A stretch of 64,000 nt of DNA from Halieaceae bacterium (GCA_026710905.1 JAPOQD010000180.1:1-64000); one strand, 5' to 3'; positions 1 through 11,032 are shown, numbered from the stretch's first letter. Numbers and translations are program-made. The notes: a model not told the origin generated them from the sequence alone.

Positions 1-54
1 TTTTCCTTTTTTCAGTTACCCTGCCTGAATGCACGTAGTTATTGAGAGCTGACC

Positions 55-525
55 ATGGAACTGAAAACTGCCCCCGAGCTGCAAACCACTCACTGGCTGA
101 ATGCGCCACAGGAAATCACGCTGGCGTCCCTGCGCGGAAAAATCGTTATGCTCGAAGCCTTCCAGATGTTGTGTCCCGGTTGTGTTTCACACGGCCTGCC
201 GCAAGCGCAGCGGGTGAGCCAGGCATTCAGCCCGGATGATGTGGCGGTCATTGGCCTGCACACCGTATTTGAACATCACCTTGCCCAGGGGACGAAGGAG
301 GCGCTGGAAGCCTTCCTGCACGAGTACAAGATCAACTTCCCGGTTGGAATCGATACGCCCACCGCTGCCGGCGGTACGCCAAGGACCATGACGGAATACC
401 AGATGCAGGGTACGCCAACGCTGATTCTGATCGACCGTCAAGGGCGCTTGAGAAAGCAGACGTTCGGCATGGAGCAGGACCTCGTTCTCGGGGCGGAAAT
501 CATGTCCCTGCTGAAAGAGGAATGA
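55..525 (+). CDS. Thioredoxin-fold (TlpA/peroxiredoxin-like) protein
   Basis: A 156-residue protein with a thioredoxin-like fold. A hydrophobic strand leads into a CPGC redox pair at about residues 40-43, and a cis-Pro-type segment (GTPTLILID) lies near residue 120, the usual order in TlpA/AhpC-TSA relatives. There is no obvious signal peptide, so it is probably cytoplasmic. It likely reduces or isomerises thiols or senses redox, but the substrate cannot be read. The ATG follows a GAGAG-type ribosome site. It stands alone: the next genes are on the opposite strand. Confidence 0.75.
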   Translation: MELKTAPELQTTHWLNAPQEITLASLRGKIVMLEAFQMLCPGCVSHGLPQAQRVSQAFSPDDVAVIGLHTVFEHHLAQGTKEALEAFLHEYKINFPVGIDTPTAAGGTPRTMTEYQMQGTPTLILIDRQGRLRKQTFGMEQDLVLGAEIMSLLKEE

Positions 526-552
526 TGCGGGTTACGGGTTCGCGGAAGGTGG

Positions 553-843
553 TCAGGCCGGCATTTTCAGGAATTCGATTTTGAACCGAACCGGTCCGAT
601 AATCTGAACGCGGTGCAAACTCTCAGGTTCTATAACGCCGTATTCGCCGGCATCGATTCGCTGCTGAAACGGTGGCGAGCAAGAAATAATGTAGTCCAGT
701 GCGCCTTCGATGACGCACAGGCGGCCCCAGACGCCCGGCTTGGTGTCGTGTAGTTTCGTCAGCTTTTCAGGTACGGTTTCATCGCTGAAGACCGTAGTTT
801 CCGCATATTTCCGGATTCCAACAGGAAGGACCGGCATCATCAT
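553..843 (-). CDS. DUF1971 (tellurite-resistance-related, cupin-like) protein
   Basis: A 96-residue protein that starts at a run of three methionines. The pattern PEKL..LHDTKPGVWGRLCVIEG, a later GVIEP and a C-terminal VRFKIEFL match the DUF1971 family, small cupin-like proteins annotated as tellurite-resistance or TehB-associated. No enzymatic role is established. Its ATG overlaps the stop of the upstream membrane-protein gene (ATGA at 840-843), so the two are probably translated together. A longer frame reaches further upstream, but it is out of frame with the neighbour and has no family match there. Confidence 0.75.
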   Translation of the reverse strand: MMMPVLPVGIRKYAETTVFSDETVPEKLTKLHDTKPGVWGRLCVIEGALDYIISCSPPFQQRIDAGEYGVIEPESLHRVQIIGPVRFKIEFLKMPA

Positions 844-1280
844 CCGCCTGCACCATTGAGGATGTTTGCAAAGCTCGAGGCGGCGGCGCCCAACAGCGTC
901 AGGAACTTTGCCACCTCCAACAGAATGTACACTCGGTGAAGTGACCTGGGGCCTACGGGTCCTCCTTCGATCACCCGCAGGCTGCGCTTGTCGAGTACCG
1001 GCATGACAACCAGCCGTTGCAAAGCGAACAAGATGACCGGTATGGTGAAAAACCCTGGGCCCGGCGCAGGTATGAATACCAGCGCGGCGATCAGCAAGCC
1101 GCATACCAGCGCTTCGCCGATTCCAACCCAGAGGAACTGCGCGCGGCCGACTTCCAGCGCAGTCGGTATCGATAGAGATGGCGCCTGAAATTTGGCCGGC
1201 GCTGCAATCAGCGAGCCGCCAAGCGATATCCCTGCCCAGAGTACAGCCAGTGCGGCCGGCACAAAGGCGGCGCTGCTCAT
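840..1280 (-). CDS. Four-helix integral membrane protein, unknown function
   Basis: A 146-residue hydrophobic protein with about four predicted membrane segments (near residues 8-28, 50-70, 75-95 and 118-138) and a conserved-looking loop DKRSLRVIEGGPVGP..LHRVYI. It resembles small uncharacterised inner-membrane proteins of Proteobacteria. It is the first gene of a two-gene operon with the DUF1971 gene, joined by a 4-base overlap. The function is not known. Confidence 0.65.
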   Translation of the reverse strand: MSSAAFVPAALAVLWAGISLGGSLIAAPAKFQAPSLSIPTALEVGRAQFLWVGIGEALVCGLLIAALVFIPAPGPGFFTIPVILFALQRLVVMPVLDKRSLRVIEGGPVGPRSLHRVYILLEVAKFLTLLGAAASSFANILNGAGG

Positions 1281-1384
1281 GAGCGGGGAACCCGGGTTAC
1301 GCCTAACGGCAGCATTTCTGAACGTGTTTTGGCCATGTTGCCTCCTTTATCACCAGTATAAGGGCGGACAAGTGAATTTACACA

Positions 1385-1546
1385 GGAGCCTGCACCGTAG
1401 CAAGATCACGGCTGCAAAGCCGCTCTCACTGCGCGCTTTCACCGATCCTTCTCGTTACATAGTCACCACTATGCGCCTCGAACGATAGGCGAAAGCGCTT
1501 GTGATATCGGCTTTTCGCTATCGTGATTTTCTACGGTGCAGGCTCC
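1385..1546. repeat. Inverted-repeat-bounded element (MITE/REP-like)
   Basis: A perfect 16-base inverted repeat (GGAGCCTGCACCGTAG at 1385-1400 and its complement at 1531-1546) bounds about 160 bases. The similarity continues imperfectly about 10 bases inward. A nested pair GCGCTTTC/GAAAGCGC lies inside (about 1434-1441 and 1491-1498). A degenerate direct copy of the left arm (CTGCACCGCAGCAAGATCACGGC) follows at about 1551-1573. No coding signal is seen. It fills most of the 430-base gap between the membrane-protein gene and the cytochrome b561 gene. Confidence 0.6.
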
Positions 1547-1711
1547 CGGCCTGCACCGCAGCAAGATCACGGCTGCACCGCAGCAAGCTGGCGACATGTG
1601 CGGGCCAGGCAGGCTGGGCTTGCCACCAGCTTTGGGCTGGACAAGAATACCCCGTACGGGTAGCGCCAGTAGGGGGCTTGACCAGTCGATGCGAATCAAG
1701 AAGAGCACTTT

Positions 1712-2971
1712 GTGAATACGCAATCCACCTGGAACCCAGGAGCGAAGTTTCTGCACTGGCTGCTGGCCCTGTGTATCGCGGTGGCGGCAACGCTGGGCTG
1801 GCTGGCGGAATCGGCTGAGATTTCCCCCGCCAAGGTGCAGTTGTTTGTCTGGCACAAGTCCACCGGTCTGACCGTACTGGCGTTGATGATTTTGCGCCTG
1901 CTGTGGCGCCAGTTGCAGGCGCCACCGGCGGAACTGCTCGAGTTGACAGTAGGGACGAGGCGTCTGGCCAGGTTGGGGCACTGGGCCATGTACGCGGTCG
2001 CGCTGCTGCTGCCGCTCAGTGGCTGGATATTGAATTCGGCGGCAAACTTCCCGTTCCGCTGGTTTGGCTGGTTTACCGTGCCCATGCTGACCGGGCCGGA
2101 CGAAGCGCTTCAGAACGCCGCGTCGTTGGCGCATGTCTCTCTGTTTGTGGTGCTACTGGCCTTGGTGGTGGGTCATATCGGCATGGCTTGCAAACACCAC
2201 AGGGACGGGGTTCCGCTGATGCGTCGAATCTTGCCGGCGAATCTCAGCGCCACCGCAACCATCGGTGCCGTGTTGGTGGCCGCTGCAGCCTGGGTTTACC
2301 TGGCCTGGAGCAGTTCCTACGCAGGGCAGGCTGCCCCCGGGCAAGCTGAATTCGCACCTGCTGAAGCGGCTTCAGCGAGTTCCATTGTGTCACTCTCTGC
2401 AGCGCCGGACCCCGTTGCTGACTCAACCATCCTGGACCCCCCCGCAGCCGAAACAGAATCGGCCGGCGGCCATTCCTGGACAGTGTTGGCTGAGCAGAGC
2501 CGGTTGGATTTTGTGGGCAGTTACACGGGGGTGGAGTTCGATGGGCGTTTTGAACAGTTTGTCCCACGGATTGAGTTTGACCCCCAGGCTTTGGCTGCCT
2601 CGCGGTTTGATGTGCTGATAGAAACCGCCAGCGTGACCACGGACAGCGTCGACCGGGATGAAGTGTTGCCCGAGGAGGATTGGTTCCATGTTGCCAGGTT
2701 TCCACAGGCTCACTACCTCGCCAATCGGTTTGAGTGGGTGCGGGAAAATCAATACAGGGCCTTTGGAGAGCTGTCGCTGAAAGGGTTCAGTAAACCGGTC
2801 ACGCTGGATTTTGAGTGGCTCGAAGCTGACGGTGAGGCCACATTGACGGGCGGCGCCGTGCTGAATCGCCAGGATTTCGACATTGGTGTCGGCTATTGGC
2901 GGAATAATCCGAGCGTGGGCTACGAAGTCAAGCTGAAGACGCAACTCAGTTTGCACAAATCAGCACGCTAA
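1712..2971 (+). CDS. Cytochrome b561 fused to a YceI lipocalin-like domain
   Basis: A 419-residue fusion. Residues 1-180 form a four-helix cytochrome b561 domain with haem-ligand-type histidines in FLHWL, WHKSTG, GHWAMY and AHVSLF. A further helix (about 192-212) is followed by a Pro/Ala/Ser-rich linker, and residues about 245-415 are a YceI domain (SRLDFVGSYTGVEFDGRF, LKGFSKPVTLDF). Such fusions are known; YceI domains bind isoprenoids such as quinones, so the protein may pass electrons between a membrane b-type cytochrome and a periplasmic quinone-like ligand (inference). The GTG start is preceded by AAGAAGAG. A separate YceI gene follows convergently. Confidence 0.88.
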   Translation: MNTQSTWNPGAKFLHWLLALCIAVAATLGWLAESAEISPAKVQLFVWHKSTGLTVLALMILRLLWRQLQAPPAELLELTVGTRRLARLGHWAMYAVALLLPLSGWILNSAANFPFRWFGWFTVPMLTGPDEALQNAASLAHVSLFVVLLALVVGHIGMACKHHRDGVPLMRRILPANLSATATIGAVLVAAAAWVYLAWSSSYAGQAAPGQAEFAPAEAASASSIVSLSAAPDPVADSTILDPPAAETESAGGHSWTVLAEQSRLDFVGSYTGVEFDGRFEQFVPRIEFDPQALAASRFDVLIETASVTTDSVDRDEVLPEEDWFHVARFPQAHYLANRFEWVRENQYRAFGELSLKGFSKPVTLDFEWLEADGEATLTGGAVLNRQDFDIGVGYWRNNPSVGYEVKLKTQLSLHKSAR

Positions 2972-3105
2972 ACACACGGCACTCTCCGGGCACATGGCGC
3001 GCAGCCGGTTATTCGGGCCCTGCCGTTCGAACAGGAGGAGGGAGTGGCGAGGAAAATCCCCGGCCAAGCGGCATCGGGGAAGCAGCGCAAACCCGGATTG
3101 CCGGT

Positions 3106-3690
3106 TTATTCCCTGAGTACCCCTTCAATGCCGAAAGCCATTTCTATTTCCTTGGGGAAAAATGGATGGCTGTATCCGAATTGGGGGCCTCTCAGCGTGG
3201 TGGTAGCAGTGAATCCGGCGCGATAGCCGCCCCAGGGGTCCTTGCCTTCGCCAATGGCGGAAACCGCAAGCTCTATGGCCCTGGTCACCCCGTTGAGGGT
3301 CAAGTTCCCGCTCAGGGTGCCGCCGCTGGCATCGCCGTCATAGGAGGTACTGACAAAGGTCGCGGTAGGGTGTTTGGCCACATTCAGGAATTCTTCGCTG
3401 ATCAGGTGTTGGTCACGCTCTTCGTGGTTTGAATCCAGGCTGGCGGTCTGGATGGTCACGCTGATGCTGGAGTCTCCGGGATTTTCCCTGTCCCAGGTGA
3501 AGCTGCCGTCAAACTCATTGAAGCGGCCGGAGAGAACGCTATAGGTGAGATGAGGCACCTTGAACTCCACAAATGCGTGCATGCCCTCTATATCAAGATC
3601 GTACTCCGCTGCCTGAGCCGGCGCTCCGGCGCCGATTACAAGCGCTGCAAACACGGCCGCTAAAAAGCGGTTGCCGATGATTGTATGCAT
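3106..3690 (-). CDS. Secreted YceI family protein
   Basis: A 194-residue protein with a signal peptide (FLAAVFAALVIGAGAPAQA, cleavage near AQA-AE) and one YceI lipocalin-like domain (HAFVEFKVPHLTYSVLSGRF, LTLNGVTRAIEL). It is predicted periplasmic and to bind a polyisoprenoid-like ligand. The start at 3690 is preferred over 3741 because it has CAGGAG eight bases upstream and begins directly with the signal peptide. It converges with the b561-YceI fusion, so both YceI versions sit within 2 kb. Confidence 0.88.
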   Translation of the reverse strand: MHTIIGNRFLAAVFAALVIGAGAPAQAAEYDLDIEGMHAFVEFKVPHLTYSVLSGRFNEFDGSFTWDRENPGDSSISVTIQTASLDSNHEERDQHLISEEFLNVAKHPTATFVSTSYDGDASGGTLSGNLTLNGVTRAIELAVSAIGEGKDPWGGYRAGFTATTTLRGPQFGYSHPFFPKEIEMAFGIEGVLRE

Positions 3691-4018
3691 GTGTTGACTC
3701 CTGATTCCATGAATGACGCTGTGCTGGAAGATTCGCGTCAAGAATATTCTAGATACTTTACTCAGATTAGCAAATTAAAGGGATTATATATTTAACTTGA
3801 CGCCCTAGTTGGCCATGGCCATGTGCCGAACCCGCGTCCACCGGTAGAGGTCGCACAAGTGCGACCCGAAGACAGGCGGGAAACAAAAACCAGCCGCGTT
3901 AAAGGGACAATCCGTAACGGGGATGCTGCCATGCGTCGATTCCCTATTGACAGCCAAATCTTAATAGGTATAAAATATATATGGATAGCTTTTTAATTAC
4001 GATATACTTTTTATTCTA
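3691..4018. promoter_or_regulatory. Intergenic region with the defence-operon promoter
   Basis: A 328-base divergent gap. It holds a strong sigma70-like promoter for the rightward operon: TTGACA at 3947-3952, a 16-base spacer and TATAAA at 3969-3974. The DNA after the -10 box is very AT-rich up to the first ATG, a plausible binding site for the WYL regulator encoded next. Positions about 3811-3865 carry GC-rich repeat-like sequence, including a palindrome around GTCGCACAAGTGCGAC. No gene is seen here. Confidence 0.6.
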
Positions 4019-4903
4019 ATGAGCGGCCACATGCCTGTCGAAGGTCAATATCTGAAGTGGGGAATAGAGCAGCGCATGGAGTTCATAGAATTCCGGCTGT
4101 TCTGGGAAGGTGGTGTCAATCGCTCAGACATCACAAGTTTCTTCGGAGTGTCCGTTCCCCAAGCCTCCAAGGATTTAACCCGGTACCAGGAAATTGCCCC
4201 TGGGAACGCCGAATACGACAAAAGCGAAAAAAAATACTTTGCCGCTGCCGGCTTCAAGCCGGCCTTCCTGGCGCCCAACGCCGAAACCTACCTTTCCAGG
4301 CTGGTACGCACCCTGGAGCACGAAGGCAGCCCGAATTGGTTATTGCGCACCCCGGCGGTTGATTTCCTACCGACGCTTCAGCGCCGGGTGGATGTTCCGG
4401 TTCTGAGAACTATTTTGTCTGCATTGCGCAAAAATACTTCGATGGAAGTTCTCTATCAGTCGATGAACCCGGCCCGCCCGGAACCAGCTTGGCGATGCAT
4501 CAGCCCGCATGCATTCGGTAATGATGGGCTCCGGTGGCACGTGCGCGCCTATTGTCATATCGACAACAAATTCAAGGATTTCCTGCTATCGCGCTGTGAA
4601 GGAGCGAGACTTACTGGTGATGGTGGAGTGGCGCCGGCAGAAGATACTGTCTGGACTGAATTTTTTGACGTTTCGCTGGCGCCAAATCCGAGACTGAGTG
4701 AGGCCCAGCAGAAAGCTATTGCCATAGACTATGGAATGGTAAATTCAGTACTGACTGTTCCGGTGCGCAAGGCGATGCTCTACTACTTTGGTAAACGCCT
4801 GCGTTTGGATCTGGCTGAAAAACTGGATCATCCGAAAGAAACCCCTGTCGTTATCTTGAACCGGGTCGATTTTGAGCAGACCTTGGCGGAGGCTTCTCGA
4901 TGA
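4019..4903 (+). CDS. WYL-domain transcription regulator, BrxR/CapW-like
   Basis: A 294-residue protein with an N-terminal winged helix (about 15-80, VNRSDITSFFGVSVPQASKDL), a WYL domain (about 115-200, LRWHVRAYCHIDNKFKDFLLSRC) and a C-terminal WCX-like part. This is the architecture of BrxR/CapW regulators, which repress phage-defence operons and are thought to respond to nucleic-acid or nucleotide signals. It is the first gene of the operon and overlaps hsdR by ATGA. No good ribosome site precedes 4019; an in-frame ATG at 4031 is an alternative start. Confidence 0.82.
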   Translation: MSGHMPVEGQYLKWGIEQRMEFIEFRLFWEGGVNRSDITSFFGVSVPQASKDLTRYQEIAPGNAEYDKSEKKYFAAAGFKPAFLAPNAETYLSRLVRTLEHEGSPNWLLRTPAVDFLPTLQRRVDVPVLRTILSALRKNTSMEVLYQSMNPARPEPAWRCISPHAFGNDGLRWHVRAYCHIDNKFKDFLLSRCEGARLTGDGGVAPAEDTVWTEFFDVSLAPNPRLSEAQQKAIAIDYGMVNSVLTVPVRKAMLYYFGKRLRLDLAEKLDHPKETPVVILNRVDFEQTLAEASR

Positions 4904-7900
4904 AATCGGAAAATTTTGAATTCCTCCGCAGACGTTGGCCTGAGCTTGCCTCGTTGGGCGGGTTTGCGGAATCTTATGCTTATTCGGATGCCGCCAGCGC
5001 CTTGGTGAAGCTCAGGGCGTTTGCCGAAAATCTCACCCAGGACATCTACAATGAACTAGCCCTGCCGAAACCACTGCGTCCCAGTTTCATTGACTTGTTG
5101 CAGGAGAGCGCATTTTGCGCCATTGCCCCTGGGGTTGTATTGAACAAGCTTCATGCGCTGCGCAGGCAGGGCAACAAGGCAGCCCACGGAGGATCATCAG
5201 AACCTCAAACCGCATTATGGCTTCTGAAAGAAGCTCATGATCTCGGGCGTTGGCTGGCGGTGAATTTTGAAAAGGTTGACCCGAGTACCTTACCATCATT
5301 CAAAGACCCCAGGCCGCCGGACCCGAGTGCATCAACAGCTGAACATGAAAGGGAAAAGAGGAAGGCGCTCGATAAACTGGCCTATCAGGAAGCGCAACTC
5401 AGTGATCTGCTGCGCCAGTTGGATGAAACTCGGAAAGAAGCTCGACAAAAAGGTAAAAATGCCGAAAAGGAGGCTGAAGAACTTGCCTCGTTGGCCGCAA
5501 TGGCAAGGACATCCGTCGACCTTCTTGCGTTTGATGAGGCAACCACGCGAATTCGCATCATTGATAGCCTGCTCGCTTCCGCTGGCTGGGATGTTGGTCC
5601 CGGCCCGGAGACTACCGATAGTGTCGCCAAGGAATTTGAGGTCGCCGATCAGCCGACACTTACGGGCAATGGTTATGCAGACTATGTTCTGTGGGATGAT
5701 GATGGCGCGCCTCTGGCCGTCATCGAAGCCAAAAGAACATCGGTTGATCCCGAGCGAGGCCGCAAGCAGGCCAAGCTATATGCCGATGCGCTGGAAAAGG
5801 CGTTTGACCAGCGTCCCATCATTTTCTACACAAATGGCTTTGATATTTGGTTATGGGATGATGCGACTGGTTGTCCGCCAAGGAAAATTTACGGCTATTA
5901 CTCCAGGGACAGCCTGCAGTACCTGGTAAAGTTCCAGCGTAACAACCGCGCAGACTTGTTGACGCTGTCGCCCCAACAGGAAATCGTCAATCGTCTATAT
6001 CAAATGGAGGCGATAAAACGCATTGCCGAGCGCTTTTCCTCTCACTATCGGAAAGCCTTGATCGTCCAGGCTACCGGTACAGGCAAGACTCGTGTCGCCA
6101 TAGCGCTTGCAGAACTGCTGATCCGTGCAGGTTGGGCCAAGCGTGTATTATTTCTTTGTGACCGACGCGAACTTCGAAAGCAGGCGAAAAATGCGTTTAC
6201 AGACTTTTTACCTTCGGAGCCGATCAGAGTCGTCAATTCACGAGTCTCGGGCACTGCTAACGAACGTATTTTCATAGCCACTTATCCGGCTATGCTCAAG
6301 GTGCATCAATCCTTCGATACTGGTTTTTTCGACCTCATCATCGCCGATGAATCGCATCGCAGCATCTACAATGTGTATGGCGATCTCTTTCAGTACTTTG
6401 ATTCCCTGCAAGTCGGGTTGACGGCGACGCCGGTCGATTTTGTCACGCGTAGCACATACCAACTCTTTAACTGCGAGGGTCAATTGCCGACTGCTCACTA
6501 CGGCCTTGAGCAGGCCGTCGAAGAAGCTTATCTGACGCCATTTGAAGTATTCGAGCACACTACGCAGTTCTTGCGTGAAGGTATTCGTCTTGAGGGCCTA
6601 AACAAGAAACAAATCACCGAATTGGAAGAACAGGGCGAAGATCCATCGCAATACGATTTCAGTTCGGAGCAGATCGACAAGGCGATTTACAACAAGGATA
6701 CCAACCGGGCAATCCTGCGAAACTTGATGGAAAACGGTCTTCGGGAGGCAACCGGCCAAGTTATCGGAAAAACGATAATCTTTGCCCGGAATCACGATCA
6801 CGCAGTACTCATGGGCCGTCTTTTCGATGAGATGTATCCTCAATATGGCGGTCAGTTTTGTCAGGTCATCGACAACTACGACCCGCGCGCGGAGCAGTTG
6901 ATAGATGATTTCAAGGGGCAGGGCGACAACCGGAATCTGGTAATCGCGATATCAGTGGACATGCTTGATACCGGTATCGACGTTCCTGAAATCCTCAATC
7001 TTGTCTTTGCAAAACCGGTCCGTTCACCGGTCAAGTTTTGGCAGATGGTTGGCCGCGGCACCCGTTTGTGTCCGGATTTGTTCGGTCCTGGAAAAGACAA
7101 GACTGTTTTTCGAATCTTTGACCATTGGGGTAATTTCGAACGCTTTGAAACGGGTTATCAGCCTGCCGAGCCACAAGCCTTGAAATCTCTATTGCAATTG
7201 GTGTTCGAAGAACGGTTGAACCTTGCCGAATCAGCGCTTCGAAAAAGTGAAGTGGACACCTTTAATCTGATCATCAAACTGATTGAGGCCGACATCGCCG
7301 ATTTACCGGAGGATTCAATTTCCGTACGAGAGAAATGGCGGGAGCGGCGTGCAGCGCTGGCAAGCGGCCGGCTCAGGCAGTTCGCACCGGCAACCGCTGT
7401 CATGCTAAGAACCACGCTTGCGCCACTGATGCGTTGGCGGGTCATGCATTGTCAGGGCGAGGCCCATGCCTTCGATTTACTGGTGGCGCGGATGCAGATG
7501 GCAATTCTTGGTAAGACGGCGGCTCTTGATGATCTCAAGATCAAATTTTTCGAGCGGCTCGACCGCTTGCAGATGCATTTGAATCCCGTTCGGGAGCGGG
7601 CTGAAATCATAAAACTTTGCAAATCGAGACCCTTTTGGGCTGATATCACGGTTCAGGACCTGGAGTCGGTGCGCGGCCCCTTGCGTGAAATCATCCATTA
7701 CCGGGAGAAACTAACCGATGACGGCTTACCTCCCAGGATCATCGACATCTCGGAGAACCCAGCCGCTTATGTTACAACTCGGCGCGGCACCAGTCTCAGG
7801 ACTGTGGACATGAAGGTCTACGAACAACTGGTCGAGGCAGAGTTGAAGAAGCACTTCGAAACCAACCCAGTGCTCAGAAAAATCCGTGCGGGAGAAGCGG

Positions 7901-8340
7901 TCTCCGAGGGTGACCTGCAAACGCTGGTTTCGCTGGTGCTGACGCAGAATCCGCATGTTTCAAAAGCTGACCTTGACGAATTCTTCCAGTCGACTGCGCT
8001 GCCGCTCGATTTCACAATCCGCTCAATCGTTGGGTTGGACCCTGAATCCGTGAAAACGAAGTTCTCCAGGTTTGTGTTGCAGCATCCCGCGCTGAATGCC
8101 AGACAAACCCGTTTTCTTGCCCTGCTTCAGAACCACCTTATCAAGTTCGGCTTCATCACGATTGACCGCCTCTATGACCAACCCTTCACCATCGTTGACG
8201 CCGATGGGCCAGAAGGTATTTTTGAGCGGAGTGAAGATGTCGACGAACTCATCAAACTTGTGAATCTGTTTGCGCCACCCCAGGAAAGCAAAAGATTACC
8301 GGCGTATGGCGCCGGTTCAAACGACAGGACAACCAACTGA
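4900..8340 (+). CDS. hsdR: Type I restriction enzyme, R (endonuclease/translocase) subunit
   Basis: A 1146-residue HsdR. It has a DUF4145-like N-terminus (about 20-125), a coiled coil (about 145-205), a PD-(D/E)xK nuclease domain with [18 protein letters not shown] at about 258-277, and an SF2 helicase motor: GTGKT near residue 393, DESH near 483, GLTATP near 506 and VGRGTR near 716. A C-terminal helical region for complex assembly follows. The enzyme translocates DNA and cleaves when HsdS meets an unmethylated site. Length and domain order are normal, and it looks intact. Start and stop overlap both neighbours (ATGA and TGATG). Confidence 0.95.
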   Translation: MKSENFEFLRRRWPELASLGGFAESYAYSDAASALVKLRAFAENLTQDIYNELALPKPLRPSFIDLLQESAFCAIAPGVVLNKLHALRRQGNKAAHGGSSEPQTALWLLKEAHDLGRWLAVNFEKVDPSTLPSFKDPRPPDPSASTAEHEREKRKALDKLAYQEAQLSDLLRQLDETRKEARQKGKNAEKEAEELASLAAMARTSVDLLAFDEATTRIRIIDSLLASAGWDVGPGPETTDSVAKEFEVADQPTLTGNGYADYVLWDDDGAPLAVIEAKRTSVDPERGRKQAKLYADALEKAFDQRPIIFYTNGFDIWLWDDATGCPPRKIYGYYSRDSLQYLVKFQRNNRADLLTLSPQQEIVNRLYQMEAIKRIAERFSSHYRKALIVQATGTGKTRVAIALAELLIRAGWAKRVLFLCDRRELRKQAKNAFTDFLPSEPIRVVNSRVSGTANERIFIATYPAMLKVHQSFDTGFFDLIIADESHRSIYNVYGDLFQYFDSLQVGLTATPVDFVTRSTYQLFNCEGQLPTAHYGLEQAVEEAYLTPFEVFEHTTQFLREGIRLEGLNKKQITELEEQGEDPSQYDFSSEQIDKAIYNKDTNRAILRNLMENGLREATGQVIGKTIIFARNHDHAVLMGRLFDEMYPQYGGQFCQVIDNYDPRAEQLIDDFKGQGDNRNLVIAISVDMLDTGIDVPEILNLVFAKPVRSPVKFWQMVGRGTRLCPDLFGPGKDKTVFRIFDHWGNFERFETGYQPAEPQALKSLLQLVFEERLNLAESALRKSEVDTFNLIIKLIEADIADLPEDSISVREKWRERRAALASGRLRQFAPATAVMLRTTLAPLMRWRVMHCQGEAHAFDLLVARMQMAILGKTAALDDLKIKFFERLDRLQMHLNPVRERAEIIKLCKSRPFWADITVQDLESVRGPLREIIHYREKLTDDGLPPRIIDISENPAAYVTTRRGTSLRTVDMKVYEQLVEAELKKHFETNPVLRKIRAGEAVSEGDLQTLVSLVLTQNPHVSKADLDEFFQSTALPLDFTIRSIVGLDPESVKTKFSRFVLQHPALNARQTRFLALLQNHLIKFGFITIDRLYDQPFTIVDADGPEGIFERSEDVDELIKLVNLFAPPQESKRLPAYGAGSNDRTTN

Positions 8341-9863
8341 TGATTACCGGTGAACTCAAACAAGACATTGACGCGCTCTGGCTTGAATTCTGGCAGGGCG
8401 GCATCACCAACCCGCTGACAGTGATCGAGCAAATCACCTACCTCATGTTCGTGCGATTGCTCGACGTGAAGGAAGCGCGGGACGAGAATCGCGAACACCG
8501 GGGCGGCAAAGCCTTCAGGCGGCGTTATGCCGCGGACCAACAGGATTTGCGCTGGTCACGATTTCGGCATATGGGGGCTCAGGACATGCTGCCTCTGGTG
8601 CGGGACAAAGTGTTCCCGCATTTTCGCAAGGCTACCACTGGTGGCGCCACCTTCGCAGAGTTCATGAAGGACGCGCAGTTGATGATCCAGAAGCCCAGTT
8701 TGCTGGTTAAAGCCGTTGGCATAATCGATAAGCTGCCGTTGACGGAAGGCGATACCAAGGGCGACCTGTATGAGTATCTTCTCGGCAAACTGACCACCGC
8801 CGGGATCAACGGTCAATTTCGCACTCCGCGCCACATCATTCGTTTGATGGTGGATATGCTGGAACCGCAGCCGACGGAGGTGGTTGCCGACCCGGCGGCG
8901 GGTACGGGGGGCTTTCTCGTACAGGTGATGGAACATCTGGTGGAGGAATTCACTTCCCCGGAGGGCGTGATGGTGGAAACCGATGCGGATACCGGCGAGA
9001 GCTATAAAATCCTTAGCGGTGATCTGCTCGAAGGGCACTGGGAGCATATTCGCTCCGGCATGTTCCACGGTTTTGACTTTGACGCCACCATGCTGCGTAT
9101 CGCGGCCATGAACCTAATGCTCCACGGCGTCGATGACCCGGATATCCATTACCAGGACACCCTCAGTAACAGCTTTGCCGAGCGCTTTCCGCTGGCGTCG
9201 CATGAGAGCTTCGATATTGTTCTCGCCAATCCACCGTTCAAGGGCAGTCTGGATTATGAAGATGTGGATGCAAATCTCTTGCGCCAGGTGAAAACCAGGA
9301 AAACGGAACTGCTGTTCCTGGTCTTGATTCTGCGCATGCTGAAACTGGGCGGGCGCTCTGCCACAATCGTGCCGGATGGCGTCCTGTTCGGCTCATCCAC
9401 GGCGCATGTGGCCTTGCGAAAACTGTTGATTGATAACAACCAACTCGAAGCCGTCATTTCCCTGCCGAGTGGAGTGTTCAAGCCCTATGCCGGGGTTTCC
9501 ACCGGCATCCTCATTTTCACCAAGGGCGGGCGCACGGACCAGGTGTTTTTCTATGACGTGGAGGCCGATGGCTTCTCGCTCGACGACAAGCGCGTCCCAG
9601 CCAAGGAGAATGACCTGCCGGATTGTCTGGCCCGCTGGCAGGCGCGCGATTCAAAAAAAGATATGGACCGCACGGACAAGGCTTTTTTCGTACCTGCATC
9701 AGAGATCCGCGAGGCGAATTACGATCTCTCGCTAAGCCGCTACAAGGAGCGGGTTTATGAGGAGAAAGAATATGATCCGCCACAGGCAATCCTGGAGCGG
9801 ATGAAAGCGCTGAATAATGACATTGCCAATGATCTTGCTGAATTGGAGGACATACTTGGATGA
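8340..9863 (+). CDS. hsdM: Type I restriction-modification system, M subunit
   Basis: A 507-residue N6-adenine methyltransferase. It has an HsdM N-terminal helical domain (about 1-135), the SAM-binding motif [10 protein letters not shown] at about 184-193, and the catalytic NPPF at about 297-300. With HsdS it methylates adenine in a split recognition site, protecting host DNA. It overlaps hsdR (TGATG) and hsdS (ATGA), so the subunits are translationally coupled. No disruption is seen. Confidence 0.95.
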   Translation: MITGELKQDIDALWLEFWQGGITNPLTVIEQITYLMFVRLLDVKEARDENREHRGGKAFRRRYAADQQDLRWSRFRHMGAQDMLPLVRDKVFPHFRKATTGGATFAEFMKDAQLMIQKPSLLVKAVGIIDKLPLTEGDTKGDLYEYLLGKLTTAGINGQFRTPRHIIRLMVDMLEPQPTEVVADPAAGTGGFLVQVMEHLVEEFTSPEGVMVETDADTGESYKILSGDLLEGHWEHIRSGMFHGFDFDATMLRIAAMNLMLHGVDDPDIHYQDTLSNSFAERFPLASHESFDIVLANPPFKGSLDYEDVDANLLRQVKTRKTELLFLVLILRMLKLGGRSATIVPDGVLFGSSTAHVALRKLLIDNNQLEAVISLPSGVFKPYAGVSTGILIFTKGGRTDQVFFYDVEADGFSLDDKRVPAKENDLPDCLARWQARDSKKDMDRTDKAFFVPASEIREANYDLSLSRYKERVYEEKEYDPPQAILERMKALNNDIANDLAELEDILG

Positions 9864-11032
9864 GTGAGACGATACCCCTTGGAGAGGTGTTGGAAATTAG
9901 GAAGGGTAAAAAAGCGGCCAAGCTGTCAGATTGGAAGATCGACGGCACCCTTCCATATATTCAGATTGATGAAGTTCGCGGTAGAGTTCCTTCAAAGTAC
10001 GCCATTGATTCCAATGCTGTTGAAGTTACTGAGAAAGACCTTTGTATCGTCTGGGATGGCGCCAATGCCGGGATTGTTGGTTACGGAGTTGCGGGAGTGA
10101 TCGGAAGCACTGTTGCACGTATGAGATTGAGGGAACCGGATTGCTGGGAAACCCCATTCCTCGGAAGATTGCTTGAAGGAAAATTCAGGCAGCTCAATGA
10201 TCAAGCTCTGGCCAGAGGGGCGACAATTCCACATGTCGATAAAATAAAGCTGGAAGCTGTCAATATCCCCAGGATCGGCCGTGACAAGCAACGTCGCATC
10301 GCTGCAATCTTGGACAAGGCCGACGCCATTCGCCGCAAACGCGAACAGGCCTTGGCCCTGGCCGACAACTTCCTCAAGTCCGCTTTCGTTCATTTGTCCG
10401 GCTATAAGAACACCGAATATTCGAATTGGGAGCCCCGAGCCATCGAATCGCTTGCCGAAGCTCGAAAAGGCTCAATGCGAACAGGCCCATTTGGAAGCGC
10501 ACTTCGCCACACTGAATTCGTGGATCGGGGAATCGCGGTGCTCGGAATCGATAATGCCGTGAAAAACCGTTTCACCTGGGGAGAACGCCGTTTCATCACT
10601 CAGAAAAAATACTCGGAACTGAGCAGGTATCGTGTGTTTCCCGGTGATGTGATCATCACCATCATGGGTACTACCGGGCGCTCAGCAGTTGTTCCTGATG
10701 ACATTCCCAAGGCCATCACGACAAAGCATCTGGCGGCCATCACCTGTAATCGAAAATTGGTGTTGCCTGAATTCCTGTCCTACGCAATTCATTCTGATCC
10801 ACTGATTGTCCGTCAGATCAAGCAAGCGAATAAGGGCGCTATTATGGATGGGCTCAATCTGGGTATTATCAGAAAGCTGAAGTTAAACGTTCCTCCGTTA
10901 GCCATTCAGCAAGACTTCGTGAAACTGTTGAACCTCAACCAGGGCAGTTGTGAAAGGGCCGCTACCGATATAGGCAGCGGACAATACCTTTTCGCTTCCT
11001 TGTCTCAACGCGCCTTTCGTGGTGAATTGTAG
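9860..11032 (+). CDS. hsdS: Type I restriction-modification system, S (specificity) subunit
   Basis: A 390-residue HsdS with two target-recognition domains (about 1-130 and 185-330) separated by a conserved helical spacer (about 135-178, [20 protein letters not shown]). It chooses the bipartite DNA site for methylation and cleavage; the site itself cannot be read from the sequence. The second conserved region at the C-terminus is short but present. A 9-base gap containing AGGAG leads to the ATPase gene. Confidence 0.92.
   Translation: MSETIPLGEVLEIRKGKKAAKLSDWKIDGTLPYIQIDEVRGRVPSKYAIDSNAVEVTEKDLCIVWDGANAGIVGYGVAGVIGSTVARMRLREPDCWETPFLGRLLEGKFRQLNDQALARGATIPHVDKIKLEAVNIPRIGRDKQRRIAAILDKADAIRRKREQALALADNFLKSAFVHLSGYKNTEYSNWEPRAIESLAEARKGSMRTGPFGSALRHTEFVDRGIAVLGIDNAVKNRFTWGERRFITQKKYSELSRYRVFPGDVIITIMGTTGRSAVVPDDIPKAITTKHLAAITCNRKLVLPEFLSYAIHSDPLIVRQIKQANKGAIMDGLNLGIIRKLKLNVPPLAIQQDFVKLLNLNQGSCERAATDIGSGQYLFASLSQRAFRGEL

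Noticed and set aside
553-1104. 183-residue protein upstream-extended from the DUF1971 gene
   Set aside because: The extra N-terminal part is arginine-rich shadow translation of the membrane-protein gene; the family match begins only at the Met triplet.
1469-2134. 221-residue minus-strand frame over the b561 gene
   Set aside because: Arg/Gln-rich shadow of the fusion gene on the other strand.
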